Assembly: GCF_000688015.1 (NCBI RefSeq)
Contig: NZ_JIAD01000001.1
Span: 2,108,001-2,172,000, forward strand
Reading direction: 5' to 3'
Source: Eubacterium sp. AB3007
GTDB lineage: Bacteria; Bacillota; Clostridia; Peptostreptococcales; Anaerovoracaceae
Length of the DNA: 64,000 nucleotides
The position numbers were made by a program, and so were the translations under genes. The notes beneath the pieces are model-generated. The model did not search any database and was not told the origin of the DNA. It saw nothing but the letters and a program-made list of their open reading frames with translations. How positions within the stretch are numbered: the stretch's first letter is position 1; each line of letters starts with the position of its first letter. Positions 8,606-16,286 of this stretch are shown here, piece after piece.

Positions 8606-10060
8606 ATGAACAAACGTAACGTGGCGATCGCGCTGATTGCGGCGATCTGTCTGACAGGTTGCATCCTGTATTTGGACTATTACTTTCATTTTCATGACCG
8701 GTTTCTGCCGGGTACGAGGATCAACAACAATACGGTGAGCGGAATGGATCTGGACTCTGCCATAGCGGATCTGGAGGGGGAATATTCGCTGACCGTTCAT
8801 TTCCGTGAGGGAAAGACCGAGAAGGTGCGGGGAGGAGATATCGATTTCCGGCTGAACATGAAGGACACCCTGCAGGAACTGCTGGAGCGGCAGGGATTTC
8901 TGGCCTATCTGAAGAGTTTTGTGACATCGTTTCGATACAACGTACCGACGAGTGCCGCCTATGACCGGGAGAAACTTGCAGGCATCGCCCTCGCCTGGCC
9001 GGAGATGGATGAGAGTGCCATGGTGAAGCCTGTGGACGCCCACATCGTCTACAAGGATGGGGATTTTTCCATCATTCCCGAGACACCAGGGAACACCATC
9101 CGCATCCAGAAGGCGCTGCAGGAACTCAACCGGGCTGTGTCCACCGGGGCCAAGACCTGGGAGCCTGAGCGAATCGCCGGGGTATACCGGAACGCTCAGG
9201 TAAAGAAAGACGATCCTACGCTGAACGCTGACCTGGAGACCATGAAAAATATGGCCTGGAACACCGTCACCTATAAGCTGCCCACCGGTCAGCAGGTGCT
9301 GGATCCCAACACCACCATGGATTGGCTTAAGAGAGGGAAGGACGGCAAGCTGGAGAAGAAGAAAAACCATTGGAACAAGAAGATCCGGGAGTATGTAGTC
9401 GCTCTGGCCGGGAAGGTAGACACCGTCGACAAGAAACACACCTTCAAGACCCACTCCGGCAAGATCATCAAGCTGAAGTCGCAGGGGTATTACGGATGGC
9501 GGATCGACCAGGAGGCAGAGGCGAAGCAGCTGGCGAAGGATCTGGCGGCTGCAAGTCCGGTGAGCCGTAAGCCTGCCTATATTCAGCGAGAAGCAGCCAA
9601 CTATAGTGACAACTACGGCTACGGAGACTCCTATGTGGAGATCAATCTCAGCAAACAGCATCTCTGGATGTACAAGAAGGGGAAGGTGGTCCTGGAGAGC
9701 GACGTGGTGTCTGGAACGGCTGGCGCTCATGCGACTCCCGACGGCGCTTACTTTGTCCTGGACAAAGCACGGAATGTCACCCTCCGCGGCCCCCAGGTGA
9801 AGACAAAGCCCAAGAAAGACAAGGACGGCAAGGTGATCACACCGGCCAAGAAGGAATACGAGTGGGAATCACCGGTCAGCTACTGGATGCCCCTGACCTA
9901 TGAGGGCGTGGGCATGCACGACGCTAGCTGGCGCGGCGCTTTCGGCGGAGGGATCTGGCAGTACAACGGATCCCATGGATGCATCAACCTGCCGGTATCC
10001 TTTGCGCCCAAGCTGTTCAGCCATGTGAAGGTCGGAATGCCGGTGGCCGTATACTATTAA
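8606..10060 (+). CDS. L,D-transpeptidase (YkuD) with peptidoglycan-binding domain
   Basis: About 484 residues. It has an N-terminal signal anchor (VAIALIAAICLTGCILYL), a long PG_binding_4-like region with the start motif GTRINNNTVSGMDLDSAI, and a C-terminal YkuD catalytic domain from about residue 335 (SYVEINLSKQHLWMYKKGK). The active-site motif is SHGCINLP with catalytic C459, preceded by the conserved GMHD histidine. It forms 3-3 peptide crosslinks or attaches proteins to peptidoglycan outside the membrane. ATG 8606 is preferred; a TTG one codon upstream is possible. The upstream AAGGA is rather distant. Confidence 0.92.
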   Translation: MNKRNVAIALIAAICLTGCILYLDYYFHFHDRFLPGTRINNNTVSGMDLDSAIADLEGEYSLTVHFREGKTEKVRGGDIDFRLNMKDTLQELLERQGFLAYLKSFVTSFRYNVPTSAAYDREKLAGIALAWPEMDESAMVKPVDAHIVYKDGDFSIIPETPGNTIRIQKALQELNRAVSTGAKTWEPERIAGVYRNAQVKKDDPTLNADLETMKNMAWNTVTYKLPTGQQVLDPNTTMDWLKRGKDGKLEKKKNHWNKKIREYVVALAGKVDTVDKKHTFKTHSGKIIKLKSQGYYGWRIDQEAEAKQLAKDLAAASPVSRKPAYIQREAANYSDNYGYGDSYVEINLSKQHLWMYKKGKVVLESDVVSGTAGAHATPDGAYFVLDKARNVTLRGPQVKTKPKKDKDGKVITPAKKEYEWESPVSYWMPLTYEGVGMHDASWRGAFGGGIWQYNGSHGCINLPVSFAPKLFSHVKVGMPVAVYY

Positions 10061-10070
10061 GGAGAAGAAT

Positions 10071-10100
10071 GCCCTCTGGCCATCGGTCAGGGGGCTTTGT
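10071..10100 (+). terminator. Weak terminator-like hairpin between transpeptidase and lipoprotein genes
   Basis: GCCCTCTG / CAGGGGGC (8 bp, one G-T pair, 9-nt loop) is followed only by TTTGTG. The 3' arm contains one copy of the dispersed word GGGCTTTGTGC (10092-10102). Confidence 0.45.
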
Positions 10101-10118
10101 GCAAGGAGGGGAGAGTCT

Positions 10119-11291
10119 ATGAAACGCAGGCAAAGAGTGCTGATAGCCCTGCTTGCCGCGGTGATGATGGGGATGCTTAGCAGCGGGTGCCACGCCAAGT
10201 CTCCTGATGTAAAGCATATCGGATACGAGACGACACCCACCATGAAGGTAATTATAATCAAGTGGAAAAAGCAAAAGAAAATCTCTTTCTATCGCCTCTA
10301 CCGTCTGGATGTGACGGGCTGGAATGAGGGGAAGAACGGCAGTCCAACGATGGACCAATACAAGCGCATCGCCAAACTCTCCGGAAAACGGAAGTCCTAC
10401 AAGGATCGGAAGGTCAAGCCGGGGCACAGTTACGCGTATCAGATCGAGGGGTATCGGAAGAGCGGTGGCAAGGCAAAACTTGTCTGCACCACCTACCTGA
10501 AGGACTACTATCAGGAGGACAATATCGGCCTGTCGAGACCATGGCTGCTGAATACGGGGGATGGGGAGTTCTACACTAATTCTCCGCATTGTCTGTATCT
10601 CTACTACGATGTATATACCGGCGTTCAGCCAAAGGACGTGGTGGTTTACCGCAAGGAAGATGGGGGAGCATATCGGAAGATCTCAGTGAAGTGGGAGGAA
10701 AAGCATGGTGATCCCGGGAGCATCTTCAGCGACAAAACCGTACGACCTGGCCACACCTATACCTACAAGTTGAAGAGTACCGTCAAGGAAGGCAAGAAAC
10801 GCTACTATTCCGCCTTTACCAATGAGGTGATCATTCCTGCGGTGAACTTTGCCGGAGAGTTCAAGGTGAAGTGCCTGACACCTGCCGGAAAAACGGATAC
10901 GTTCCTTCTGCAGCTCACCAGCAAAGCGAACAACGGGGTGATGACCCTGGCGGAATACAAGGATGTGGAGGGGTCAACGGACAATGGATACTGTGTGACC
11001 CGAGGGGAAGAGTCGCAGTTGTACCCGACTCGTATCGTCGGTTACAGCTGGGACAACAAAGTCTGGCAGGGGATGCCCGCCAAGGGAGTGCCCCTGAAGG
11101 CCGGGCAGACCATCTACCTGAAATGTAAGATGGAAGGTGCATCGCCATACTTTGGAGGGACTACAGCCACAGTTTCGGAGATCAACCTGATGGATCCGTC
11201 GGTGAAATACGATGGTCCCGGAGCCGGGGATTCCATCTTGCACATAGATCTCTGTAAGGGCACGGGGCGTGTCCACATGAATTTTGATTAA
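10119..11291 (+). CDS. Secreted lipoprotein with fibronectin III-like repeats
   Basis: 390 residues. The signal peptide ends in a lipobox (MLSSGC, cysteine about residue 24), so the protein is lipid-anchored on the outer face of the membrane. The body is rich in Lys/Tyr. It repeats an FN3-like pattern: KVIIIKWKKQKKISFYRLYR ... GHSYAYQIEGYR near the N-terminus, then VYTGVQPKDVVVYRKEDGG ... GHTYTYKLKST. No enzymatic motif is seen. GGAGGGG precedes the ATG. Location after an L,D-transpeptidase suggests a cell-envelope role. Exact function unknown. Confidence 0.7.
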   Translation: MKRRQRVLIALLAAVMMGMLSSGCHAKSPDVKHIGYETTPTMKVIIIKWKKQKKISFYRLYRLDVTGWNEGKNGSPTMDQYKRIAKLSGKRKSYKDRKVKPGHSYAYQIEGYRKSGGKAKLVCTTYLKDYYQEDNIGLSRPWLLNTGDGEFYTNSPHCLYLYYDVYTGVQPKDVVVYRKEDGGAYRKISVKWEEKHGDPGSIFSDKTVRPGHTYTYKLKSTVKEGKKRYYSAFTNEVIIPAVNFAGEFKVKCLTPAGKTDTFLLQLTSKANNGVMTLAEYKDVEGSTDNGYCVTRGEESQLYPTRIVGYSWDNKVWQGMPAKGVPLKAGQTIYLKCKMEGASPYFGGTTATVSEINLMDPSVKYDGPGAGDSILHIDLCKGTGRVHMNFD

Positions 11292-11303
11292 AGGAGGGAA
11301 ACC

Positions 11304-12221
11304 ATGAAGGATCTGAAATCCACCTGCCGCATCGCATTGGTGCAGGCGGAGCCTGTGATGTTTGATAAGGAAGCGTGTCTGTCTAAGGCGCTGGACTATA
11401 TCCATGAGGCGGCCCGGGAGCATGCGGAGCTGATCGTGTTCCCGGAGTTATTCATCCCGGGCTATCCCATCGGGCTGAACTTTGGGTTCAGCATGGGGAA
11501 ACGGACGGAGGCCGGAAGGGCAGACTGGAAACGGTATTATGACGCATCGCTGGTGGCGGGCGGCCCGGCGTTTGCGGAGCTGGCTCGGGCGGCCCGGGAG
11601 GCGGAAGCCTATGTGAGCATCGGGTTCTCGGAACGCGATGCGGTGAGTGGCACTCTGTATAACAGCAATGTGATCTTTAGCCCGGAGGGGGAGTGGTTGG
11701 TACACCGGAAGTTGAAGCCTACCGGATCGGAGCGACTGGTCTGGGGGGATGCTGACCGGGACTACTTTCCGATCACACAGACACCATGGGGGCCCATTGG
11801 CAGCCTGATCTGTTGGGAGAGTTACATGCCTCTGGCCAGGGTGGCTTTGTACCAGAAGGGGATCACCATCTATATCTCGCCGAACACCAACGACAATCCG
11901 GAGTGGCAGGCCACGATCCAGCATATCGCCATCGAGGGGAAGTGCTTTTTCATCAACAGCGACATGATCGTGAGCAAAACCTCCTACCCGGACGACCTGC
12001 ACTGTCAGGGGGAGATCGAGCGGCTGCCGGAGATGGTCTGCTGCGGTGGAAGCTGCATCGTCGATCCTTTCGGTCACTACGTAACGGAGCCTCTGTGGGA
12101 CGAGGAGGGGATCATCTACGCGGATCTGGATATGAATCTGGCGGCAGCTTGCCGGATGGAGCACGACCCCATCGGCCACTATGCCCGCCCGGACGTGCTG
12201 GAACTGGTGGTGCACGAGTAG
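11304..12221 (+). CDS. Carbon-nitrogen hydrolase, nitrilase/cyanide hydratase branch
   Basis: 305 residues with the complete Glu-Lys-Cys triad: E48 (VFPELFIPGYP), K136 (HRKLKPT) and C170 (LICWESYMPLAR). The RKLKPTGSERLVWGDAD stretch is characteristic of true nitrilases rather than amidases or biotinidases. Such enzymes hydrolyse organic nitriles to acid and ammonia, but the natural substrate is not deducible. AAAGGAGGG precedes the start, 12 bp after the lipoprotein gene. It is convergent with the next gene (2-bp gap), with no terminator seen between them. Confidence 0.88.
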   Translation: MKDLKSTCRIALVQAEPVMFDKEACLSKALDYIHEAAREHAELIVFPELFIPGYPIGLNFGFSMGKRTEAGRADWKRYYDASLVAGGPAFAELARAAREAEAYVSIGFSERDAVSGTLYNSNVIFSPEGEWLVHRKLKPTGSERLVWGDADRDYFPITQTPWGPIGSLICWESYMPLARVALYQKGITIYISPNTNDNPEWQATIQHIAIEGKCFFINSDMIVSKTSYPDDLHCQGEIERLPEMVCCGGSCIVDPFGHYVTEPLWDEEGIIYADLDMNLAAACRMEHDPIGHYARPDVLELVVHE

Positions 12222-12223
12222 AG

Positions 12224-13024
12224 CTATTGCTTGAATACCTGAGACTGTCTGACGAACCAGATCACCTGTTGACGCAGGAACTGGAAATCCACTTCCCCAT
12301 CCGGCCCTTCGAAGGTATATAGGATATCGCGGAAGGGGATCAGGCCGGCGCGCAGGTATTGTTCGTGTTTCCAAAGGAATTTTCGTGTGTAGTTGGGGTC
12401 ATCCATCCGGCCCAGGTGTTCATGATACTTTAGGTCGATGGCAAAGGGAATCAGGAGTGTCATGTCTGTGTTGATGATGAGGCCGGACGGAGTCCGAAAC
12501 TCTTCTTCGTAGTGCACCTGTACCCCCAATTCTTCGTACAGATCCATAAACCAAGACTCAATGCGCGACCGGACACGGTCGCCTTTTTTGGTGGTGATCG
12601 TCAGGTTTTCCGGATGTCGCTGGCTTCTCCGGTAGGAGGATGTTTCCCAATCACGGCTATCGATGGCGCCTATGGTCTGAAAAACAACAGGGCTGGGGTT
12701 TGCGTAGGCCGGGGAAAAACCCTGGAGGAGCACGTTTGGATCGATGACCTGATACCCCTCCACAAGAGGGCTGAGGAGGGCAATGTTTGTGTCCAGGTGC
12801 TTGACTTCTTCTTCCAACATGTGGCGGTCGATCAGCTTCTGGATCAAAGGGTCATCTCTGTGCAGGTACTTGCGTACGCCATCGCAGTAATATAGATAGT
12901 AAATGGTGTTGTGTTTTCGGTATATGGACAACGTCCCTCGCGGCAACTTGTTCAGCGCCTCCTGGCATCGGAGCCGCTTCTCCTGCAATTCGAGCAGTAG
13001 TTCTCTGGTTTCCAGCATATTCAT
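12224..13024 (-). CDS. Orphan protein with predicted PD-(D/E)XK nuclease-like C-terminal domain (paralogue 1)
   Basis: 266 residues. The N-terminal third is helical and basic, with a strand-rich YRKHNTIYYLYYCDGVRKYL segment (about 35-55). The C-terminal half has the order expected of a PD-(D/E)XK fold: a helix with Glu (RVRSRIESWFMDLYEELG), a strand with Asp (LIINTDMTLLI), a third strand with acidic and Lys residues (AIDLKYHEHLG), then a K/Y-rich helix. It is homologous to the protein at 52803-53630, which shares TYYYL, RVRSKGE and IIEHLG. AAGGAGGAG precedes the ATG. The 5' end faces a hairpin repeat array and an IS. No methylase or specificity partner is adjacent. Nuclease activity is inferred from fold pattern only. 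Confidence 0.6.
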   Translation of the reverse strand: MNMLETRELLLELQEKRLRCQEALNKLPRGTLSIYRKHNTIYYLYYCDGVRKYLHRDDPLIQKLIDRHMLEEEVKHLDTNIALLSPLVEGYQVIDPNVLLQGFSPAYANPSPVVFQTIGAIDSRDWETSSYRRSQRHPENLTITTKKGDRVRSRIESWFMDLYEELGVQVHYEEEFRTPSGLIINTDMTLLIPFAIDLKYHEHLGRMDDPNYTRKFLWKHEQYLRAGLIPFRDILYTFEGPDGEVDFQFLRQQVIWFVRQSQVFKQ

Positions 13025-13167
13025 TGTCTCACTCCTCCTTCTTTTTTTGTTGTCTAATCATCATACATTTTTTACCTTAGACCGTCAAGATATAATTTCC
13101 AGTGATGGGATTAAATGTATGCTAATAGTCTGATATTTTTCACATGGTGGGTTGGAGTGGGAGCGCA

Positions 13168-13441
13168 GGACTACAAAAAATAGGGATTGATCGAACTTTG
13201 TAGTAGGTGCGAGTGGTGACCTGCTACAATGATGACTATTATGCTTTTTTTTGTAGTAGGTTCCAGGCCGTACCTGCTACAAAAACAGAGAAACATGTAG
13301 TTTTTGTAGTCGTATGCCTCTTTGTGCAGGAGGATGATATTCCAAAAATATAAATATTTGTCGCCGAGTGCTACAAAAAAATGTGAAACGAGTTGTTTTG
13401 TAGTCGTTTTGTCTATGGAACGACTACAGATTTTCCGATAT
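13168..13441 (+). repeat. Regularly spaced hairpin repeat array, left part (interrupted by IS copy 1)
   Basis: TTTTGTAGT-type cores begin (GTAG/GTCG) at 13200, 13253, 13306, 13360 and 13400, mostly about 53 bp apart. The complete units are TTTGTAGTAGGT-10 nt-ACCTGCTACAA (13197-13229) and the copy at about 13250-13285, plus TGTAGTCGTT-10 nt-AACGACTACA (13399-13428). In the first two, the same stem position is a T-G wobble. Other copies have one clear arm only. An inverted arm (ACTACAAAAAA) opens the array at 13170. The array occupies the upstream region of the nuclease-like gene on the minus strand. No ORF of note is present. Confidence 0.75.
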
Positions 13442-13471
13442 TGAAGTGTACCCATAAAAGTAGAGTCACTC

Positions 13472-14344
13472 CTATATGATTTCTCCCCTATGATAATAAT
13501 CATACGGGGTTGAGTAATTGATGGATTCGTGTGGCCTTTTACGAGGATAAAAGTGCCACACGTATTCATATATATCACCTTTTGCCTCGTTGATTGTTCT
13601 GTATTTTTTCTTTAGCCATTCTGACTTCATTTTACCCCAGAAACTTTCCATTGGTGCATTGTCCCAGCAATCTCCCTTACGGCTCATGCTGCATATGAAT
13701 CCCTGCCTGCTCAGCATTCTCCTGTATTCCTTCGAACAGTAGGTCGAACCCCTGTCCGAATGTATGATGCATCCCGGACTTCCACAGCCTCTGAGAAGCA
13801 TATCTTTTAATGCATCCATTACCAGAAATCTATCGTTATGCACGCTCATTGCCAACCCTACGGGAAGCCTTCCATACAGATCCAGTATTCCGGCCACATA
13901 CAGATCTCCCTGCTCCGTAGCAATGACTGTTGTATCACTTACCATCTTTTTATCCGGGGCATCAACGCTGAAGTCTCTGTCGATAAGATTGTCGGCGATT
14001 GGCTCGTCATGGTCTGAATCCGTCGTGCAGACAAACCTTCTGCATGTCCTGGAAAAGAGAGCGCACTCCTGCATGATCCTCTCGACACGTTTATGGTTGA
14101 CACGTTTTTTGCGACCTTTATTCAGGATAACGGTTACTTTTCTTGATCCGTATGATCCTCTGGAAGCTCTGTATATGTCGTATATCTCTTTTGTGATCTT
14201 AAGGTCTTCTTTCTCTTTCTCCGTAAGTGGCCCATCGACTCGTCTGCGCCATTTGTAGTATCCGCTCTCTGACACCTTTAGTACTCTGGCCATCCTCGCA
14301 ATGCTGTGCTCGTGTTTATGCTCACGCATGAAAAGATATTTCAA
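13472..14344 (-). CDS. IS3-family transposase OrfB (DDE integrase domain)
   Basis: 290 residues counted from a TTG that overlaps the end of orfA. It is probably made mainly as an OrfAB fusion by -1 slippage upstream. An HTH_21-like region (KITKEIYDIYRASRGSYGSR) is followed by the integrase core with DTTVIATEQGDLYVAGILD (first Asp), IIHSDRGSTYCS (second Asp) and DCWDNAPMESFWGKMKSEW (Glu), completing the DDE triad. The protein is identical to the copy 2 product. The frame is intact, so the element is potentially active. Confidence 0.92.
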   Translation of the reverse strand: MKYLFMREHKHEHSIARMARVLKVSESGYYKWRRRVDGPLTEKEKEDLKITKEIYDIYRASRGSYGSRKVTVILNKGRKKRVNHKRVERIMQECALFSRTCRRFVCTTDSDHDEPIADNLIDRDFSVDAPDKKMVSDTTVIATEQGDLYVAGILDLYGRLPVGLAMSVHNDRFLVMDALKDMLLRGCGSPGCIIHSDRGSTYCSKEYRRMLSRQGFICSMSRKGDCWDNAPMESFWGKMKSEWLKKKYRTINEAKGDIYEYVWHFYPRKRPHESINYSTPYDYYHRGEII

Positions 14345-14646
14345 TCGCGCTTTACATTTGCAAGGAAGGCCGCTGCTTTTTTTAGTATTTCGACCTCCTC
14401 ACGAAGCTCTGCGTTCTCTTTTTCAAGCTCTTTTTCCCGATCGGTCCTCTTATCTGATTTGGTAAACCCTTTTCGAAAGGCTTTATCTTCAACAACTTCA
14501 GCAAGATGATTACGCCATCGTATGACAGTCCACGGCATGATTCCGTACTTGTCGGCTATGACATGTTCCAGATTCTTGTTTTCAGGCAGCAATGCTTCTT
14601 TTGCCACCATCAATTTGAACTGTTTGCTGTAATTTGTTCTTGACAT
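14341..14646 (-). CDS. IS3-family transposase OrfA (helix-turn-helix)
   Basis: 101 residues. The start at 14646 (MSRTNYSKQF) has GGAGGT a few bases upstream, and is preferred over an in-frame ATG eight codons earlier. An N-terminal HTH (YGIMPWTVIRWRNHL) binds the IS ends. A C-terminal leucine-zipper-like coiled coil (EKELEKENAELREEVEILKK) allows multimerisation. A run of seven A followed by G in the ILKKA codons is the expected slippery site for -1 frameshifting into orfB. It differs from copy 2 by one residue (HLAEVVED here, HLAEVGED there). Confidence 0.9.
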   Translation of the reverse strand: MSRTNYSKQFKLMVAKEALLPENKNLEHVIADKYGIMPWTVIRWRNHLAEVVEDKAFRKGFTKSDKRTDREKELEKENAELREEVEILKKAAAFLANVKRD

Positions 14647-14712
14647 GGTGTACCTCCAATCTACATGCATTATACCATGCTTTGCAGACTCTACTTTTTG
14701 GGGTACACCTCA

Positions 14713-14790
14713 TATCATGTTTTTTGTAGTAGGTTCCCTTCCGGACCTGCTACAAAGAACAGGCAATCATCGATTTTTGTAGTCCAAACC
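14713..14790 (+). repeat. Hairpin repeat array, right part (continuation beyond IS copy 1)
   Basis: A complete unit, TTTTTGTAGTAGGT-10 nt-ACCTGCTACAAA, spans about 14720-14757 and has the same wobble position as the left units. A single-arm copy, TTTTTGTAGTCC, follows (GTAG at 14779). Removing the IS and one TAT puts these cores at 13452 and 13505, restoring the 52-53 bp spacing of the left part. Confidence 0.72.
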
Positions 14791-14821
14791 CCTCAAAAGC
14801 CTCCCGCAATCAAAAAATCTG

Positions 14822-14851
14822 TTGACAGTGTACTATGATATATAGTACACT
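14822..14851 (+). promoter_or_regulatory. Promoter with YtrA-type operator for the GntR/ABC operon
   Basis: TTGACA (14822-14827) and TACACT (14846-14851) are 18 bp apart. The inverted repeat AGTGTACTAT-N5-ATAGTACACT (14827-14851) fills the spacer and -10 box. The position and sequence resemble operators of YtrA-subfamily GntR repressors, so autorepression of the downstream operon is inferred. Confidence 0.78.
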
Positions 14852-14874
14852 TAAGTCGGAAAGGAGGAGGTGGT

Positions 14875-15288
14875 ATGATACAGATCGACATGAAAAGTCA
14901 CAAGTCCATCTACCAGCAGGTGGTGGACAATGTGAAGGAACTGATCATGTGTGACCTGCTTCCTGCAGACAGCAAGCTGCCCTCGGTGCGGGATCTCTCT
15001 CGCCAGCTGACCATCAACCCCAATACCGTCCAGAAAGCATTCAAAGAACTGGAACGGGAAGGCTATATTTATACGGTAGCCGGTCGGGGAAGCTTTGTCA
15101 GCGAGCGGCCGCATGCGGTACCGGATCCCAGGCGACTGGCGCAGATCCGCGGGGATGTGGAGAATGCGTACCGGGAGCTTCGGCTAGCCGGGATGAGTCC
15201 AGAGGAGGTACAAAGCTTTGTTCAAGGGATCCTGGAGGATCGCGTTCGGGAAGAGCACACTCAAGATCAGAAGGGAGGCAGGAAATGA
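14875..15288 (+). CDS. GntR-family transcriptional repressor, YtrA subfamily
   Basis: 137 residues. A winged HTH (about 10-80) includes SIYQQVVDNVKELIM, SKLPSVRDLSRQLTINPNTV and YIYTVAGRGSFVS. A short C-terminal helical dimerisation tail follows in place of a large effector domain, which defines the YtrA subfamily. These repressors usually control an adjacent ABC transporter and respond to cell-envelope stress. Here the ATPase gene overlaps its end by four bases and the permease follows. GGAGGAGG lies just upstream of the ATG. The operator at its promoter is probably its own. Confidence 0.92.
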   Translation: MIQIDMKSHKSIYQQVVDNVKELIMCDLLPADSKLPSVRDLSRQLTINPNTVQKAFKELEREGYIYTVAGRGSFVSERPHAVPDPRRLAQIRGDVENAYRELRLAGMSPEEVQSFVQGILEDRVREEHTQDQKGGRK

Positions 15289-16286
15289 TCATAATGAACG
15301 ATGTCTGCAAGCAGTTCGGCAAGGTCCGGGCGCTGGATGGGCTGAGCATACATGTGAAAAAGGGTTCTATCTATGGTCTGGTGGGCAGCAACGGAGCCGG
15401 CAAAACCACCGCGATCCGGCATCTCATCGGAATGCTTCGTCCGGATCAGGGGGAAATCCTGTTGGACCAGATGCCGGTGTGGGAGAACCCGGCGTTGAAG
15501 GAAAGGATCGGCCTGATTCCAGATGAACTGTATTTCCCCCACGGATACAGCATGAAGGACATGGCCCGCTGGTACAGCAGGACGTTCCAATGCTGGGATG
15601 AGGGACGGTTCCAGGCCATGACAGAAACGTTTGGACTGGACCCGACAAGACGTGTGCGTACGTTTTCAAAGGGAATGAAAAAACAGGCGGCGTTCTCTCT
15701 GGTCATGGCGTGTATGCCGGATTTCCTGCTTCTGGATGAGCCTATCGATGGGTTGGATCCCATCGTCAGGAAACAGGTCTGGAAAGTGATCGTGGAGGAT
15801 GTGGCGGAGAGGGAGACCACCGTTCTGGTCTCTTCCCACAACCTGAAGGAAATGGAAGGCATCTGCGATTCCATCGGTATTTTGAGTCATGGACGCTGCG
15901 TACTGGAAAAGGATCTGGACGATCTGCGGGGACGCATGCACAAGGTTCAGGTTGCCTTTCCGAACGGGCAGTGGCCACAGGAACTTTCGGAGAAGCTGGG
16001 GTTGCCCCAGAAGGACAGAGGCGAGGAACCGGTGGTGGCACTGCGTACATCGGAGCACCCGAAAGCGGGGTTGGCAACCAGAGATCCGGCTTTGCCGGAG
16101 GTCCTTCACAGGGAACGACGGGGATCGGTGGATCTGCTGATCCTGCGAGGGGATATGGATGAGATCCGGGCACTGCTGACGGAACAGGACCCTGTTCTGC
16201 TGGACGTGCTACCGTTGACGTTGGAAGAGATTTTTATATACGAGATAGGAGGTGAGGACCATGACATCGACGCGCTCATATTCTGA
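15285..16286 (+). CDS. ABC transporter ATP-binding protein
   Basis: 333 residues. Walker A is GSNGAGKTT, the signature is FSKGMKKQ, Walker B is FLLLDEPIDGLD, and the switch histidine is in VLVSSHNLKEM. The C-terminal extension of about 100 residues is typical of export-type (CcmA/YtrB-like) ATPases. It overlaps the regulator by four bases (ATGA) and the permease gene by 26 bp, so the three proteins are translationally coupled. The probable role is drug or envelope-stress export or lipid handling in the YtrA-regulated unit. Substrate unknown. Confidence 0.93.
   Translation: MIIMNDVCKQFGKVRALDGLSIHVKKGSIYGLVGSNGAGKTTAIRHLIGMLRPDQGEILLDQMPVWENPALKERIGLIPDELYFPHGYSMKDMARWYSRTFQCWDEGRFQAMTETFGLDPTRRVRTFSKGMKKQAAFSLVMACMPDFLLLDEPIDGLDPIVRKQVWKVIVEDVAERETTVLVSSHNLKEMEGICDSIGILSHGRCVLEKDLDDLRGRMHKVQVAFPNGQWPQELSEKLGLPQKDRGEEPVVALRTSEHPKAGLATRDPALPEVLHRERRGSVDLLILRGDMDEIRALLTEQDPVLLDVLPLTLEEIFIYEIGGEDHDIDALIF

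Larger units (their letters stand above)
13442..14712 (-). mobile_element. IS3-family insertion sequence, copy 1 (1271 bp)
   Basis: The ends are imperfect inverted repeats of about 26 bp, TGA(A/G)GTGTACCC followed by AAAAGTAGAGT, with three mismatches between ends. The element is flanked by TAT on both sides, a probable 3-bp target duplication. It carries overlapping orfA and orfB with a -1 frameshift signal. The hairpin repeats continue on both sides, so the IS inserted into the array and no rearrangement has since swapped its flanks. It is inverted relative to copy 2 at 53819-55089, which has the same length. Confidence 0.92.

Noticed and set aside
12224..13441. Type III toxin-antitoxin locus (RNA repeats plus toxin)
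   Set aside because: Repeats lie upstream of the gene but are not tandem ~36-nt pseudoknot units in its transcript direction, and the protein has a PD-(D/E)XK pattern and not a ToxN fold.
13168..14790. CRISPR array
   Set aside because: Repeats are hairpins with 10-nt variable loops and partial arms, the unit sequence is degenerate, and no cas genes are nearby.
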